40,822 nucleotides of DNA from Treponema sp. Lineage in GTDB: Bacteria > Spirochaetota > Spirochaetia > Treponematales > Breznakiellaceae. Location of the stretch: NCBI GenBank assembly GCA_031288495.1, contig JAITRH010000105.1:1-40822 (forward strand), read 5' to 3'. The position numbers and the translations under genes were made by a program. Position 1 is the first letter of the stretch. Each line of letters starts with the position of its first letter. The notes under the pieces are model-generated. The model had not been told where the DNA came from. It searched no databases and was given only the letters and a program-made list of their open reading frames with translations. Of the stretch, positions 1 to 8,188 are shown in pieces.

Positions 1-173
1 GCTCTTGAAACTGGCCGCGCAAAGGGGTATCACAGGAGAAACCGCTTGAGCGGTTCGGCTAGATTTTTCAATTTTGGCGTACCCTTTTTTCACTTAGATT
101 TTATTTTGGCGCAACACGGAGGGCCGGTCTTTTGAAGCGTGAACCCTCATTAAACGCCTTTTTTGAGGACAAG

Positions 174-226
174 GCATAAAAGCCCCTCCGGAACAGGATG
201 CTCCTGAGGGGTCCGGGGGCTTATGC
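174..226. terminator. nested inverted repeat, possible terminator or structured RNA
   Basis: GCATAAAAGCCCC (174-186) pairs with GGGGCTTATGC (216-226). Inner hairpin CAGGA-TGC-TCCTG. Confidence 0.45.
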
Positions 227-246
227 AGCCCTAGAAAACGGCGGGA

Positions 247-545
247 TTACCAGAGGGTAAGAGAAAACACCCTTGGCTTAGCCGTTGTCTCCTGCCCATC
301 AATCACCACGATCCGGCAGGTATAGCTTGCAGCATCGGCCGGTTTGGTAAGGCTGAAGTAGTAATTGCCGGTCTCTAGACCTGAGTCAGCAGGTCCGGTA
401 AGGGAACTCCAATTCGGCGGATTTTTCGTTGCAAAAACCTGTTTAATCGGTGAAAATTTGAATAACCGACCGCCCGGTGCAGGCGCCCGGAGTGGACCTT
501 GAGATCTTTCGGGGGTAGAGATCCCCGATAAAGGCTCGGCTCACC
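247..545 (-). pseudogene. C-terminal fragment of an apparent surface/Ig-like protein; no credible start
   Basis: Reverse frame ending in TAA at 247-249 reads ...FKFSPIKQVFATKNPPNWSSLTGPADSGLETGNYYFSLTKPADAASYTCRIVVIDGQETTAKPRVFSLTLW*. It is coding-like, but an upstream in-frame stop lies near 545 and no start with RBS is visible. Confidence 0.35.
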
Positions 546-617
546 CCCAGGGCGGTCCCCCGTATCGTGAAGGACACCGCTCAGGCTGCGGCTTTTTACC
601 CCAGGAGTACAGGTAGC

Positions 618-1247
618 ATGATGAACCATGGTTTTCTGCAGATTCTTTTCACGGTCTTGCTCGTGATGGATCCCATTGGGATTATTCCCGCTTTTCTGGG
701 GCTTACCGCTTCCTACGACGGGAAAACCCGGGACCGCATTATCCTCAAGGCCCTCCTCTTTGCCGCCCTGGTTCTGGGGGTGTTCCTGGTCTTCGGGAAA
801 TGTATCCTCGACTTTTTCGGCATCCGGCCCGGGGCCTTTTATATTTCCGGAGGCGGCCTTTTTTTCATGATCGCCTTTGAGATGATCTACTCCAAACCAA
901 AGACCAACCGGGTACCCCTCACCGGGGATGAAGAGACCCAAAGCAGCTTTGTGGCCCTGTTCCCCCTGGCCGTCCCCATGATCGCAGGCCCGGGGCTCCT
1001 TGCGGTGATCATGACCTATACCTCAAGCGGCGGTTCCTGGGCTTTGACGGTCCTTACCCTGGCCCCGGCCCTGCTCATCGGGCTCCTTTGCATGTTTACG
1101 GTCCTGCGGGCCAGCGCCCTGATCCTCCGGGTTTTGGGGCTCATGGGCATTCTTGTCATGGAAAAAATCATGGGGCTCATCCTGGCGGGTTTTGCGGTGC
1201 AGCTTATCTATAACGGCTTCCTCTCCCTGGGGATCCTTCGGTCCTGA
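618..1247 (+). CDS. MarC/UPF0056 family integral membrane protein
   Basis: MMNHGFLQILFTVLLVMDPIGIIPAFLGL... and ...FPLAVPMIAGPGLLAVIM are typical of MarC. AGGAG lies upstream of the ATG at 618/621, so the ORF start at 567 is probably too long. Confidence 0.85.
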   Translation: MMNHGFLQILFTVLLVMDPIGIIPAFLGLTASYDGKTRDRIILKALLFAALVLGVFLVFGKCILDFFGIRPGAFYISGGGLFFMIAFEMIYSKPKTNRVPLTGDEETQSSFVALFPLAVPMIAGPGLLAVIMTYTSSGGSWALTVLTLAPALLIGLLCMFTVLRASALILRVLGLMGILVMEKIMGLILAGFAVQLIYNGFLSLGILRS

Positions 1248-1265
1248 ACCCTCAGGGAGGGATGA

Positions 1266-1298
1266 GGCTTTTTCACCCTGCCGGATGATGAAAAAGCC
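1266..1298. terminator. bidirectional terminator between convergent genes
   Basis: GGCTTTTTCA (1266-1275) / TGAAAAAGCC (1289-1298), perfect 10-bp arms between the marC-like and AGCS stops. Confidence 0.7.
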
Positions 1299-1305
1299 CC
1301 GGATG

Positions 1306-2679
1306 TTACCGCTGGGTATCCTTGAGGTAGTACAAAGGACTGGAGAAATACTCCTTGGTAAGGGCGGCAACCAAGGGGCTTAACAGCAAGACGGTGATCA
1401 TGTTGGGCAGGATTATAAGGGCGTTGGCCAGGTCCAGGACCGCGAGGATCGCCTCTAGCCCGAAGAAAGCGCCCAGCATGATGCTCAGGGTATAGATGAT
1501 CCGGGTGTATTTGGAAATCCGGGTATTGAAGAAGAATTCCACCAGCTTTTCCCCGTACCAGATAACCGCGATGATGCTGGAAAGGGCAAACAGGAATACC
1601 GTGATGGTAACCAGGTAACTGCCCACCGGGCCGAGTACCTTTTGAAAGGCCGCCGCGGGCATGGTAAGCGCCATCTCAGGGCCTATTTCTCTCCATACGC
1701 CGCTGGTCAAGACCACGAGGCCCGACAAGGTACAGATAGAACCGTCTATCAGGACTTCAAACACCCCCCAAAGGCCCTGACGCACCGGATGATCGGTAAC
1801 CGCGGCGGAGTGGGCAATGGGAGCCGAGCCCATGCCGGCTTCACAGGAATAGGTGGCCCGGGCAAGGCCCATGCGGACGGCCATGGAAACCCCCGCGCCG
1901 ATGAAGCCTCCGGCGGCGGCGGTTCCGGTAAAGGCCGATTTGAAGACCAGAGCCACACTGGGGAATAAATTCCCCATATTGGCCAAGACCACGATGATGG
2001 AGCCGATTATATACTGGATGCACATGATAGGCACCATCTTGTCCGCGGTTTTGGCCACCCGGATAAGCCCTCCCAAGACCACGGATCCTACCAGTACCAT
2101 CAGGACGCCGCCGCTTAAGTACCGGTTGACCCCCATGCTTTCGGCGTTCTGGATGAGGGAGATCGATTGGGTCGCAATGGAGGGCAGGTAGTATACCATG
2201 GCTACAAAGGCCCCTGCCTTGGCCATGACTTTGCCCACCGCCTTTATGGGGAACCCCTTGGTCATGTAGTAACTGGGGCCCCCGACATAGTGGCCGTCGG
2301 CGTTCTTTTCCCGGTAGTACACCCCCAAGACCACTTCCGAAAATTTGGTGGCCCCTCCTACGATGAAGATCACCCACATCCAGAACAGCGCCCCCGGGCC
2401 GCCATAGGCGATGGCTGCGGGAACCCCCACAACGTTGGTGGCGCCGATAGTAGAAGCCATGGCTGTGGCTGCGGCCTGGAAGGGGCTTACCGTGCCTTCC
2501 CCCTTACCTTCGTCGAAGATCTTGCCGAAGGTCTGTTTAATGATGTAGGGCAGATGCCGGATCTGAAAAAACTTGAGCCTCACGGTGAGATAAATCCCTC
2601 CCCCTACCAGCACCACCAAAAAGAGGATATTCCAGAAGAACCCTGAAATAGCGCCCACCGCCGCAAAAAAATTGTCCAT
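1306..2679 (-). CDS. sodium:alanine/glycine symporter, AGCS family
   Basis: MDNFFAAVGAISGFFWNILFLVVLVGGGIYLTVRLKFFQIRHLP...GATNVVGVPAAIAYGGPGALFWMW is an AGCS signature. AAGGAG precedes the ATG at 2679. Confidence 0.9.
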   Translation of the reverse strand: MDNFFAAVGAISGFFWNILFLVVLVGGGIYLTVRLKFFQIRHLPYIIKQTFGKIFDEGKGEGTVSPFQAAATAMASTIGATNVVGVPAAIAYGGPGALFWMWVIFIVGGATKFSEVVLGVYYREKNADGHYVGGPSYYMTKGFPIKAVGKVMAKAGAFVAMVYYLPSIATQSISLIQNAESMGVNRYLSGGVLMVLVGSVVLGGLIRVAKTADKMVPIMCIQYIIGSIIVVLANMGNLFPSVALVFKSAFTGTAAAGGFIGAGVSMAVRMGLARATYSCEAGMGSAPIAHSAAVTDHPVRQGLWGVFEVLIDGSICTLSGLVVLTSGVWREIGPEMALTMPAAAFQKVLGPVGSYLVTITVFLFALSSIIAVIWYGEKLVEFFFNTRISKYTRIIYTLSIMLGAFFGLEAILAVLDLANALIILPNMITVLLLSPLVAALTKEYFSSPLYYLKDTQR

Positions 2680-2718
2680 ACTGCACACTCCTTATATATA
2701 GGTCTGCCCATAGCCGGA

Positions 2719-2747
2719 CTACGGACAAACCCGTAGGGGCAAGCCCC
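2719..2747. promoter_or_regulatory. two adjacent small hairpins in the M20-AGCS intercistronic gap
   Basis: CTACGG-acaaac-CCGTAG (2719-2736), then GGGGC-aa-GCCCC (2736-2747). Confidence 0.45.
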
Positions 2748-2751
2748 TTCT

Positions 2752-3867
2752 TCACTCCTCCAAGAGCGCTCTAAAGAGGTCTACCACCGTAGGTATGACG
2801 GCGTCGTTAAAATCAAAAGCCCCGGTATGAATAGGGGGCCGGTCTTCACCGATACCAACTCCGCACATAGCCCCCCGGGTCCGTTTAAGAAACCAGGCGA
2901 AATCCTCAGACCCCCGGATGGGGGCATCTGATTCAAACAGCTCAAGCCCCAGCCTCTTTGCCGCCCGGCGTATCTTATCCGCGCTTTCCTTGTGGTTGAC
3001 CGTGGCGGGGACGCTGTCCTTGAAGGAAAAGGCGTATTCCAGCCCGTATTGGGCGGCCAGTTCCCGGGTCTTGTCCTCAATGCTTTGGCGCAGTTCCTCA
3101 AGCTCACGGTCAAATTGACTTCGGATGGTCAGCAGGAGACGGCCTTCACCGGCGGACATGCCGAAGGCTTCCTTTCCCGCATCTATCCCAACGACCGTAC
3201 AGAGCACGAGTCCCTTATACCGGGCGGGGTTCGTGAACTCGGGGATATTCCTTATGAGCTCGGCAATGGCAAAACAGGGGTTGCGTCCGTCTTCAGGCTG
3301 GCTTGCGTGGGCGGGAATGCCTGTAAAGCGGATGATCATACCGGTGGAACCGCAGCAGGCGGTCCCGTCTATCAGGGTGATACGGTTTTCAGGCAGCCCC
3401 GGTACATTATGGTAGGCGAAGATCTCCGCAATATGCGCTTCATCCATCAAGGGGGCGCACTCCCGAGCCCCTTCGACGGTTTCTTCGGCATGTTGAAACA
3501 CCAAATAAACGTTTTGCTTTGCTCCATGGGTGTTGATTTCCAGGGCCAAGGCGGCAAGGCAGGCGCTGTGCCCATCGTGGCCGCATTTGTGAGCCACCCC
3601 GGGGTATTGGGACCCGTAGGGGAGATCGATGGTCTCATCCATAGGCAGGGCGTCAAAGTCCGCCCGAAAGGCGATGTTTCTTTTATCTGCACCGGCCCGG
3701 TACAGGGCGTAAAACCAGCGGCCCCGGTCCAGGATTTCAAGGGATGTATGGCGTCGCAAAAAATCGATTAAATGCCCTTTGGTCCAGGTCTCCCGGCCTG
3801 AAAGCTCCGGGTGCCGGTGTAATTCGCGGCGCAGCTTTACCGCCAGATCCAAATGCGCTTGTTCCAT
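2752..3867 (-). CDS. M20 family amidohydrolase (N-acyl-amino acid/peptide-type)
   Basis: RRELHRHPELSGRE, AFRADFDALPMDE, AHKCGHDGHSACL, FQHAEETVEGARE and RGSEDFAWF are M20 metal and catalytic motifs. Confidence 0.88.
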   Translation of the reverse strand: MEQAHLDLAVKLRRELHRHPELSGRETWTKGHLIDFLRRHTSLEILDRGRWFYALYRAGADKRNIAFRADFDALPMDETIDLPYGSQYPGVAHKCGHDGHSACLAALALEINTHGAKQNVYLVFQHAEETVEGARECAPLMDEAHIAEIFAYHNVPGLPENRITLIDGTACCGSTGMIIRFTGIPAHASQPEDGRNPCFAIAELIRNIPEFTNPARYKGLVLCTVVGIDAGKEAFGMSAGEGRLLLTIRSQFDRELEELRQSIEDKTRELAAQYGLEYAFSFKDSVPATVNHKESADKIRRAAKRLGLELFESDAPIRGSEDFAWFLKRTRGAMCGVGIGEDRPPIHTGAFDFNDAVIPTVVDLFRALLEE

Positions 3868-4049
3868 CCTGTTTCCTCTTCAGTATGGTTTTAGTGGTTT
3901 GTCCCAAAGGGTATAAACTTACAGGTTTCTGCAAATTTATACGATTTTGATATACTAGGCAGTATGGCTTTATTATGCAAGGGTGCCTTACGAGGCAATC
4001 TAAGGATGCTTTTCTAAAATTACGTGAGTTTGACGGGGCCTACAGATGA

Positions 4050-4160
4050 GGCGGCGTGAATCTTACCGTCGGATGGATGAGGCGCTGCCGGAAAAGAAGC
4101 TGCGTCATTACAGGCTTACAAGCTTGGCAAAACCAGGGGTTTCCGCTGGACAACATACCA
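4050..4160. repeat. 111-bp direct repeat, copy A (overlaps 51-aa ORF 4046-4201 +)
   Basis: Ungapped match at offset +401 to 4451-4561; 86/111 identical by hand count. Confidence 0.75.
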
Positions 4161-4289
4161 GAGGATTATACCGGACTGTAGCCCGCAATCTGCGGACCTG
4201 AGTCTTAGTGGACCGGACCGATGAGACCACAGGAACCGGAGGTTTGCGCCCTCCGGTCTCAAGTCCCAGCTTAGTTCACGACCATGAAT

Positions 4290-4405
4290 AGGCTTGGATC
4301 ATGACCATGATCAGGCTTGGATTCATGACCATGATCAGACTTGGATCATGACCATGATCAGGCTTGGATCATGACCATGATCAGGCTTGGATCATGACCG
4401 TGATC
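4290..4405. repeat. 5-unit 23-bp tandem array (one unit 24 bp), each with dyad GATCATG-AC-CATGATC
   Basis: aggcttggatcatgaccatgatc units at 4290, 4313 (24 bp), 4337, 4360 and 4383, with a degenerate copy just upstream. Confidence 0.92.
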
Positions 4406-4450
4406 AGGAACGGGGCGATGGGGCGGGAAGACCGTGAAGTGGTAGGTTCA

Positions 4451-4561
4451 GGCGGCGTGCAGGGTACTGTGGAATGGATGAGGCAAGCCTGGAAAAGAAG
4501 CCGCGTCAGTACCGGGTTACAAGCTTGGTAGATGGAGGGGGTGCGGCTTGACAACATACCA
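4451..4561. repeat. 111-bp direct repeat, copy B
   Basis: See copy A. The peptide RR..Y..MDEA..EKK.R.YR.TSL is shared in the same frame. Confidence 0.75.
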
Positions 4562-4772
4562 TACATAGGATTACGGGGATGGTTCATGCCCACATCCTCT
4601 TACAACGGCGGACTGTTTCTTCTTGGTCGAACTCACGTTGTATAGAACACCCCTATTGAAACCGGCTCAATAGGTGCTCCTCTGGGTATGGCCCACTTCA
4701 GTACCGGGATGAGGGGCTTTCAAACGTTGCCTTGTAAAATCCTCGATCTTGTATGTTTTTCGTAAAATTCCC

Positions 4773-4829
4773 TTGACGTAATTGTTAGGGATTGCTATCT
4801 TTATAACCATCGTGTTAGAAAATTCTAAC
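4773..4829 (+). promoter_or_regulatory. sigma70-like promoter with operator-like palindrome for the Tp34 operon
   Basis: TTGACG (4773-4778), 17-bp spacer, TATCTT (4796-4801), then GTTAGAA-AA-TTCTAAC (4814-4829). Confidence 0.6.
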
Positions 4830-4909
4830 TAGAAGCTTAGATCTAATACGTTACTATCGTCACGGTACCTACAGGTCCAGGACCTGAAAAAATTGAAGAG
4901 GAGTGTACA

Positions 4910-5497
4910 ATGAAAATCAGGAAACTGATGGTACTTCTTTTGGTGGCGGCAGGCACCACTGCCGTGTTTGCAGGGGGCGGACAGCAGCAGGGCGCTAAGC
5001 CTGCCAGTACCATAAGCCCCGGGGAAGTTGCGGGGTTTGAAGAGTTCCCTCTGGGGGATGACTTTGAACTGGGACCTCTCAACGTAGCCGGGGTCTATTT
5101 CCAGCCCGTAGACATGGAACCTGCGGGGGCAGGGCTTCCCGCATCCCAAGCGGATATGCATGTTGAGGCAGACATATCCGCCCTGGAGGGGAATGGCCTG
5201 GGTTATGGCGCGGGAGATTTTGTTCCCAATCTTACGGTGGACTATGAGATTATCAAGTCTACGGGGTATCGTATTGAGGGAACCTTCATGCCCATGAACG
5301 CCAGTGACGGCCCCCATTACGGCGCTAACATCAAGTTGGACGGCCCAGGGGAATATACGGTCCGGTTCATCATTAAGAACCCCGAAGCTCAAGGGTATGT
5401 GCTTCATGTGGATAAGACCACCGGGGTTCCGGGCCGGTTCTGGTCGGCGCCTCTGGTGGCTGAATGGAAGGTAAACTACGCAGGCCCAGCCTGGTAG
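4910..5497 (+). CDS. Tp34/P19 family periplasmic iron (copper)-binding protein
   Basis: Signal peptide MKIRKLMVLLLVAAGTTAVFA; FPLGDDFELGPLNVAGVYFQPVDMEPAG...ADMHVEADISAL...MPMNASDGPHYGANIKL. GAGGAG lies upstream. Confidence 0.88.
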   Translation: MKIRKLMVLLLVAAGTTAVFAGGGQQQGAKPASTISPGEVAGFEEFPLGDDFELGPLNVAGVYFQPVDMEPAGAGLPASQADMHVEADISALEGNGLGYGAGDFVPNLTVDYEIIKSTGYRIEGTFMPMNASDGPHYGANIKLDGPGEYTVRFIIKNPEAQGYVLHVDKTTGVPGRFWSAPLVAEWKVNYAGPAW

Positions 5498-5516
5498 GGC
5501 TCCGCCAAGGCCGGTG

Positions 5517-5538
5517 GGAGGGGCTTTTTCACCCCTCC
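5517..5538 (+). terminator. intercistronic stem-loop (attenuator or processing site)
   Basis: GGAGGGG-ctttttca-CCCCTCC right after the tp34-like stop, within the operon. Confidence 0.6.
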
Positions 5539-5623
5539 TATCTTTAATGGCCTGAGGGTTACCTATGGGGGATCCTCGAAAATCTCCCAGGGGCCTTCAT
5601 AGGAGGAGCGGCAAAGAGATGCT

Positions 5624-6871
5624 ATGCTAAGATATCTCATACTGGTGGTGGAAAATTCTCTGACCCTTGCAATACTCGGGGCTTTGTTGTTCGGAGGGGC
5701 CCATAAAAAGGGCGGTCCCCTGGGAAAACGGATGATCCAGGGCTGTCTTCTGGGTACGGGCTTAGCCCTGATCGTAGCGATCTTACGGCGTACTACCGCC
5801 CTTATCAACCGGGGGTATTGGAACCTCTGGATCCTGTCGCTGGGGATTATCGGGGGGATTCTTTTCATTCTTTTATATTGGGGCCTGGGGAGAACCAGGA
5901 TCCCCCGGTACTATACCCGGGTTTTTGGCTGGGTGAGCCTCCTCCTCATGGGGGCCCTATTTTTTTATGCCCTGCCAACCCTCTTTCTCTATCCTACGGA
6001 ATTTGTCCTTGCCGGAGAAAGCGTCTTCACCACGGATTTTCTCTTTAAGCTCATCGGCTATGGAGTAGGCTTGGGGATAGCCTTTTTGGTGGGGATAGGA
6101 ATTTTTAAGGCGGGAATCCCCCTCTCTCCCCGGTTCATCGGTGTGCTCATCACCCTGGGCTTGATCCTCAATATGGTCAATCAGGCTACGACAATCGTGC
6201 AGTTTCTTCTGGCCCGGCGGATGATCCCCATGATCCGCTGGCTTTTCAGGATCGTCGTTGCCGCGGCGGGGTATAACCTGGTGCTCCTATACCTCCTCAT
6301 GGGGATAAGTTTTTCCCTGGCCTTGGTCCTCTGGATCCAAAGCCTGAGGCCTCAAGAAGGGTATAGGAACCCCGCAGAATACCGGAAGATCAAGGCGACC
6401 ATGCGGAATCGGCGGCGCTGGACCGCGGTCGTAACGGGGGGATCCTTGGTATCGATTTTCATCCTCACGGGACTTAAAGCCTATAATGAACGGGAAGTTA
6501 TCCTTTCACCGGCAGAACCTATGACCATCCAAGGAGCTGAAATCCTCATCCCTCTGGAACAGGTCCAGGATGGCAATCTCCACCGCTTTGCCTATACTGC
6601 TTCGGATAACACGGAAATCCGGTTCATCGTGATTAAGAAAAATGCGGTGGCCTATGGGGTCGGCCTTGACGCCTGTGATATCTGCGGGGCCACCGGCTAC
6701 TATGAACGGAAAAACGAGGTGATTTGCCGGCTCTGCGATGTGGTGATGAACAAATCCACCATTGGATTCAAGGGGGGATGTAACCCGGTACCCCTTGTTT
6801 ATACAAACCGGAGCGGGAACATGATCATTGCCATCGCCCATCTGGAAACGGAAAGGCACCGCTTCAAATAA
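5624..6871 (+). CDS. multi-pass membrane protein with C-terminal DUF2318 (Fe-S/metal) domain
   Basis: Several N-terminal TM segments; C-terminal GVGLDACDICGATGYYERKNEVICRLCDVVMNKSTIGFKGGCNPVPL. Confidence 0.82.
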   Translation: MLRYLILVVENSLTLAILGALLFGGAHKKGGPLGKRMIQGCLLGTGLALIVAILRRTTALINRGYWNLWILSLGIIGGILFILLYWGLGRTRIPRYYTRVFGWVSLLLMGALFFYALPTLFLYPTEFVLAGESVFTTDFLFKLIGYGVGLGIAFLVGIGIFKAGIPLSPRFIGVLITLGLILNMVNQATTIVQFLLARRMIPMIRWLFRIVVAAAGYNLVLLYLLMGISFSLALVLWIQSLRPQEGYRNPAEYRKIKATMRNRRRWTAVVTGGSLVSIFILTGLKAYNEREVILSPAEPMTIQGAEILIPLEQVQDGNLHRFAYTASDNTEIRFIVIKKNAVAYGVGLDACDICGATGYYERKNEVICRLCDVVMNKSTIGFKGGCNPVPLVYTNRSGNMIIAIAHLETERHRFK

Positions 6872-6898
6872 GAGGAGGATTTTTTTAAGGAGGAAATT

Positions 6899-8188
6899 AT
6901 GTTTTGGACTATGGTGAAGGGTGCTCTGGTGAGACAAAAGGGAAAGATGCTGATGGTGGCTTTTACCATAGCCTTGGGAGCTTCTTTAGCCACGGGGATG
7001 CTGAACGTAATGCTTGATGTAGGAGACAAGGTGAACCAAGAACTTAAAACCTATGGGGCAAACATCACGGTGATTCCCCGGGGGGCTTCCCTGCTTGATG
7101 CCTTGTACGGAGTAAGCGAAGGGTCCGGGGTATCGGATAAATACCTGAAGGAGGAAGAGTTGGGGAAGATCAAGACGATTTTCTGGGCCTTTAATATCGT
7201 GGATTTTACCCCCTACCTTAAGGCCCGGGTAAAGCTTCTTACCCCTCGGGGGGAAGAAGAGATTGGCCTTGTAGGAACCTGGTTTAAGCATCACCTGGAA
7301 CTGCCCACCGGGGAAACCCTGGATACGGGAATGGGGAACATGAAACGGTGGTGGGATCTGGAAGGACCCTGGCTTACCGAAGATGCCCAGAATGCCCTCA
7401 TGGTGGGGCATCAGGCCGCGAAACGCTACGGAATTGGCCTGGGAGATTCCATCACCCTCCAAGGAAAGGGGGAACCTCGACGGTTCACCGTGGTCAGTGT
7501 TTTCAACGCCGGCGGGGAGGAAGACGATACCCTCTATGTCCCCCTTTCAGTGGCCCAGGCCCTGGTAAACCGGGAAGGCCTGGTAAGTTCCGTAGAGGTG
7601 AGCGCCCTCACCACCCCGGACAACGACCTTTCCCGCCGGGCAGCCCAAGACCCCAAAAGCCTTTCCATCAAGGAATGGGAAACCTGGTACTGTACGGCTT
7701 ATGTAAGCGCCATCTGTTATCAGATCGACGAGGTCATAAGCGGCGCGGTTTCCAAACCCATAAGGCAGGTTGCAGAATCCGAAGGGGCCATCTTGCAGAA
7801 AACCCAGCTCCTCATGCTCCTCATTACCATTTTGAGTCTCGCCGGTTCTGCCCTGGGTATTTCCAACCTGGTAACCGCCAGTGTCATGGAACGGGCAAGC
7901 GAGATTGGTTTGCTCAAAGCTATTGGCGCCTATGACGGCCCTATCTCAGGACTGATCCTCACCGAAATAGGGATCACCGGCATTGGAGGGGGGATTGCCG
8001 GGTATTTTGCAGGCCTTGGATTTGCCCAAATCATCGGTCATACGGTCTTTGGGTCTGCTATCGACCTTAAACCCTTGGTGATCCCCTTAGTGGGAGTCTT
8101 GGTGGTCCTCGTAACCTTGGCAGGGAGTATCCCCTCGATCCGGTTTCTATTGTCCCTGAGACCCGCGGAGGTGTTACACGGACGATGA
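6899..8188 (+). CDS. FtsX/MacB-like ABC transporter permease
   Basis: N-terminal TM, periplasmic insert and FtsX C-terminal core (ASEIGLLKAIGA). AAGGAGG precedes the ATG. Confidence 0.85.
   Translation: MFWTMVKGALVRQKGKMLMVAFTIALGASLATGMLNVMLDVGDKVNQELKTYGANITVIPRGASLLDALYGVSEGSGVSDKYLKEEELGKIKTIFWAFNIVDFTPYLKARVKLLTPRGEEEIGLVGTWFKHHLELPTGETLDTGMGNMKRWWDLEGPWLTEDAQNALMVGHQAAKRYGIGLGDSITLQGKGEPRRFTVVSVFNAGGEEDDTLYVPLSVAQALVNREGLVSSVEVSALTTPDNDLSRRAAQDPKSLSIKEWETWYCTAYVSAICYQIDEVISGAVSKPIRQVAESEGAILQKTQLLMLLITILSLAGSALGISNLVTASVMERASEIGLLKAIGAYDGPISGLILTEIGITGIGGGIAGYFAGLGFAQIIGHTVFGSAIDLKPLVIPLVGVLVVLVTLAGSIPSIRFLLSLRPAEVLHGR

Noticed and set aside
375-941. 188-aa reverse ORF overlapping MarC
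   Set aside because: Antisense shadow of a well-supported MarC-family gene; high-GC codon bias opens opposite frames.
4296-4310. Resemblance of ATGACCATGATC to the lacZ-alpha start (vector contamination)
   Set aside because: Match is limited to about 11 nt, is repeated five times, and lacks flanking vector sequence.
4290-4405. CRISPR array
   Set aside because: Units are directly adjacent without spacers; no cas genes in the window.
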